DNA of 64,000 bases from positions 1-64,000 of the forward strand of contig JAHHSV010000002.1 in NCBI GenBank assembly GCA_020025015.1, written 5' to 3'. A program made the translations under genes and the position numbers. Under the pieces are notes generated by a model. The model was not told the DNA's origin. It worked only from the letters and a program-made list of their open reading frames with translations, and did no database searches. Below are positions 62,211-64,000 of the stretch, piece by piece; within the stretch, counting starts at the first letter, position 1, and each line of letters begins with the position of its first letter. This DNA comes from Anaeroplasmataceae bacterium (lineage in GTDB: Bacteria > Bacillota_I > Bacilli_A > Acholeplasmatales > Anaeroplasmataceae).

Positions 62211-64000
62211 TTACCACCTTTTAATATCACTTGGCAAACGTAAATCGCTTCGGCTTGACAAGCTTATATTTAAAACCTTAACTCCATCAGGTAATGCCTG
62301 ACGCTTAAACTGCTGTGTAAAGAATCTAAAGAAGAAATTATTTAAGTATTTTTTAACCTCTTCCTCACCTAAATTAAAGGCAAGCTTTAATAAATATGCT
62401 AAACGCTCCTTGCTATCACCACAAGCTAAATAACGATATAAAATAAAATCATTTATCTCATATTTACCAATGCTATCCTCTGTCTTTTGATCACTACCTA
62501 AAAGCTCAGGTGAAATTGGTGTATCAATAATATCAGCTAAGGTCTCATTAATATCCTTAAATTTAGTCATTCCATAATACTTAATCATAAATCTTACTAA
62601 GGTCTTAGGAATTCCTGCATTAATACCATACATACTCATTTGATCACCATTATAGGTACACCAGCCTAAGGCAAGCTCACTCATATCACCTGTACCTAAA
62701 ACTAAGCCATTATACTTATTAGCTAAATCCATTAGGATTAAGGTTCTAATACGAGCCTGAGCATTTTCATAGGTTACATCCTTTAAATTAATATCATGAT
62801 CAATTAATTTAAAATGCTCAATTACACTATTTTCAATTGGCTTTACTAAAACTGTTAAGCCTAATTTTTCCATCATCGCCATCGCATTACCCTTAGTACG
62901 CTCAGAGGTACCAAGACCAGGCATTGTAACAGCAATAATGCCCTTTAAATCTAAATTTAAATGCTTAAATGCTTCTACGGCAACTAATAGGGCAAGGGTA
63001 CTATCAAGACCACCACTAACCCCAATAACTAAATGCTTCATACCAGTATGCTTTAATCTCTTACATAATGCATATTCCTGAATTGCACTTATTTCTAAGA
63101 AAGCATCCATCTCATTAGCATTTGGTACAAATGGTAAAATATTAAATCTATTTTCAAACTCATATTCTAAGCTTTCCTCTAGCTCGAAGCCTACCTCATT
63201 GATATTTGCATCAATTGCTAGGCTATCGTGTAAATTAGTTTGCTTACGACGAGTATAATTAATCATATCTAAATCAATATCAGCTGTCATAATCTTAGAA
63301 TCTAAGGTTATTTCCTTGCTTTCCTTTACTAATTCACCATTTAAAGCAATTATATTGTGACCAGAATAAACAGTTTCACTGCTTGATTCAGATGCGCCAG
63401 ATGATACATAAATATACGCACCACAATTTCTCCTAGAGTTATCTAAGACCGCATTACGGCGAATCTCACTCTTACCTAGAATTGCATTTGAGGCACTTAA
63501 ATTAATAATCATATTAGCTCCATTAATTGCTAAAATATTACCTGGAGTAATAGTTGACCACATATCCTCACAAAGCTCAATACCGAAGTGAATATTATGC
63601 CTATTATCACTAAAAATAATATTGCCAAATGGATAGCTCTTACCATTAATTAAAATACTATCATGGCTAAAGTTTAAGGCTGACTTAAACCATCTTTTTT
63701 CACTAAATTCATTTGTATTTGGTAAGGTTCTTTTAGGCACCACACCTAAAATATCATTGTCCTTAATAACTAAGGCTGTATTTACTAATGAGCCTTCAAA
63801 TATTAAAGGTGCTCCAATTATAACTAAGCCCTTATTTTTATTATGCTTTAAAAAATAAGCAATAGCTAAATAGGTATCATCAATTAATAAACGTTGATAA
63901 AATAAATCACCACAGCTATAGCCAGTTAAGGCTAATTCAGGAAATACCGTAATGCTTGCCTTTGATTCATTAGCAAGCTTAGCTATCTCTTTAACATTAA
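62211..64000 (-). CDS. nadE: Glutamine-dependent NAD+ synthetase, 5' end beyond the window
   Basis: Makes NAD+ from nicotinate adenine dinucleotide with glutamine as nitrogen source. The reading frame stays open to the right edge, upstream of an internal GTG at 63743: the added part reads FPELALTGYSCGDLFYQ and GLVIIGAPLIFEG, the nitrilase-type amidase domain. Its catalytic Glu (PELA), Lys (VPKRTLPN) and Cys (GIELCEDMW) are all seen. The C-terminal synthetase has the PP-loop GVSGGLDSTLALLV, GLGTSERTKGNA and LGTGDMSELALGW. About 40 N-terminal residues lie outside the window. It precedes mnmA by 4 bases. Confidence 0.95.
   Translation of the reverse strand, partial: NVKEIAKLANESKASITVFPELALTGYSCGDLFYQRLLIDDTYLAIAYFLKHNKNKGLVIIGAPLIFEGSLVNTALVIKDNDILGVVPKRTLPNTNEFSEKRWFKSALNFSHDSILINGKSYPFGNIIFSDNRHNIHFGIELCEDMWSTITPGNILAINGANMIINLSASNAILGKSEIRRNAVLDNSRRNCGAYIYVSSGASESSSETVYSGHNIIALNGELVKESKEITLDSKIMTADIDLDMINYTRRKQTNLHDSLAIDANINEVGFELEESLEYEFENRFNILPFVPNANEMDAFLEISAIQEYALCKRLKHTGMKHLVIGVSGGLDSTLALLVAVEAFKHLNLDLKGIIAVTMPGLGTSERTKGNAMAMMEKLGLTVLVKPIENSVIEHFKLIDHDINLKDVTYENAQARIRTLILMDLANKYNGLVLGTGDMSELALGWCTYNGDQMSMYGINAGIPKTLVRFMIKYYGMTKFKDINETLADIIDTPISPELLGSDQKTEDSIGKYEINDFILYRYLACGDSKERLAYLLKLAFNLGEEEVKKYLNNFFFRFFTQQFKRQALPDGVKVLNISLSSRSDLRLPSDIKRW

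Overview
The window is a gene-dense, AT-rich chromosomal segment from a low-GC Gram-positive bacterium (Bacillota, class Bacilli in the broad sense). Gene content and order match Bacillus-type core neighbourhoods: pgsA-recA-rny-ymdB-miaB-ymcA-mutS-mutL-miaA, mnmA-recD2-alaS-ruvX-DUF1292-trmR, dnaD-nth, plsX-rnc, and fakA-recG facing rpmB. TGA is used as a stop (dnaD homologue, iron-type permease), so the Mycoplasma code does not apply. The long-branch look of many proteins and the missing spore genes (no spoVS or cotE where Bacillus has them) suggest an uncultured gut-type or Erysipelotrichales/RF39-like lineage; that placement is inference. No rRNA, tRNA, insertion sequence, prophage or CRISPR array was seen, and no gene-free stretch exceeds 300 bases.

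Layout. 1-5.8 kb: an XRE/TPR regulator, an Ig-like surface protein and dnaE read leftward as one unit, with a 23-bp tandem repeat over the dnaE stop. 5.9-8.75 kb: copper-stress unit csoR-copA under a clear CsoR operator; copA carries a C-terminal CopZ-like domain with its own ribosome binding site. 8.8-13.5 kb: housekeeping run plsX-rnc-dnaD-nth-MATE-pncC. 13.5-17.3 kb: an iron/cobalamin-type ABC importer facing a TetR gene. 17.3-23.8 kb: an MMPL/RND exporter overlapping a large GLUG-repeat surface protein, facing a second TetR gene; this is the main accessory locus. 23.9-34.7 kb: M16 protease, recG, fakA, rpmB, FNT channel, CNNM/CorC protein, efp, aroQ, aroK. 34.7-50.2 kb: miaA, mutL, mutS, a membrane-tethered protein of unknown function, ymcA, miaB, ymdB, rny, a secreted unknown on the opposite strand, recA, pgsA, a membrane protein and rpsT. 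50.3-64 kb: holA, comEC, comEA, a phosphodiesterase, trmR, DUF1292, ruvX, alaS, a small HTH gene, recD2, mnmA, and nadE, which runs off the right edge.

The window is strikingly rich in DNA maintenance and uptake (dnaE, holA, dnaD, nth, recG, recA, recD2, ruvX, mutS, mutL, comEA, comEC) and in RNA modification and decay (miaA, miaB, mnmA, trmR, rny, rnc). FakA and PlsX together allow exogenous fatty acids to enter phospholipid synthesis. Almost everything reads leftward; only two TetR genes, rpmB, rpsT, one secreted unknown and one small HTH gene read rightward, each set off by hairpin terminators.

Most worth following: the CopZ-like internal start in copA; the exporter and GLUG-protein pair with oppositely charged cytoplasmic tails; the structured fakA leader RNA; the Cys/His-rich tail of the DUF1292 protein; and the membrane-tethered protein with Rho-N/SAP-like motifs upstream of mutS.
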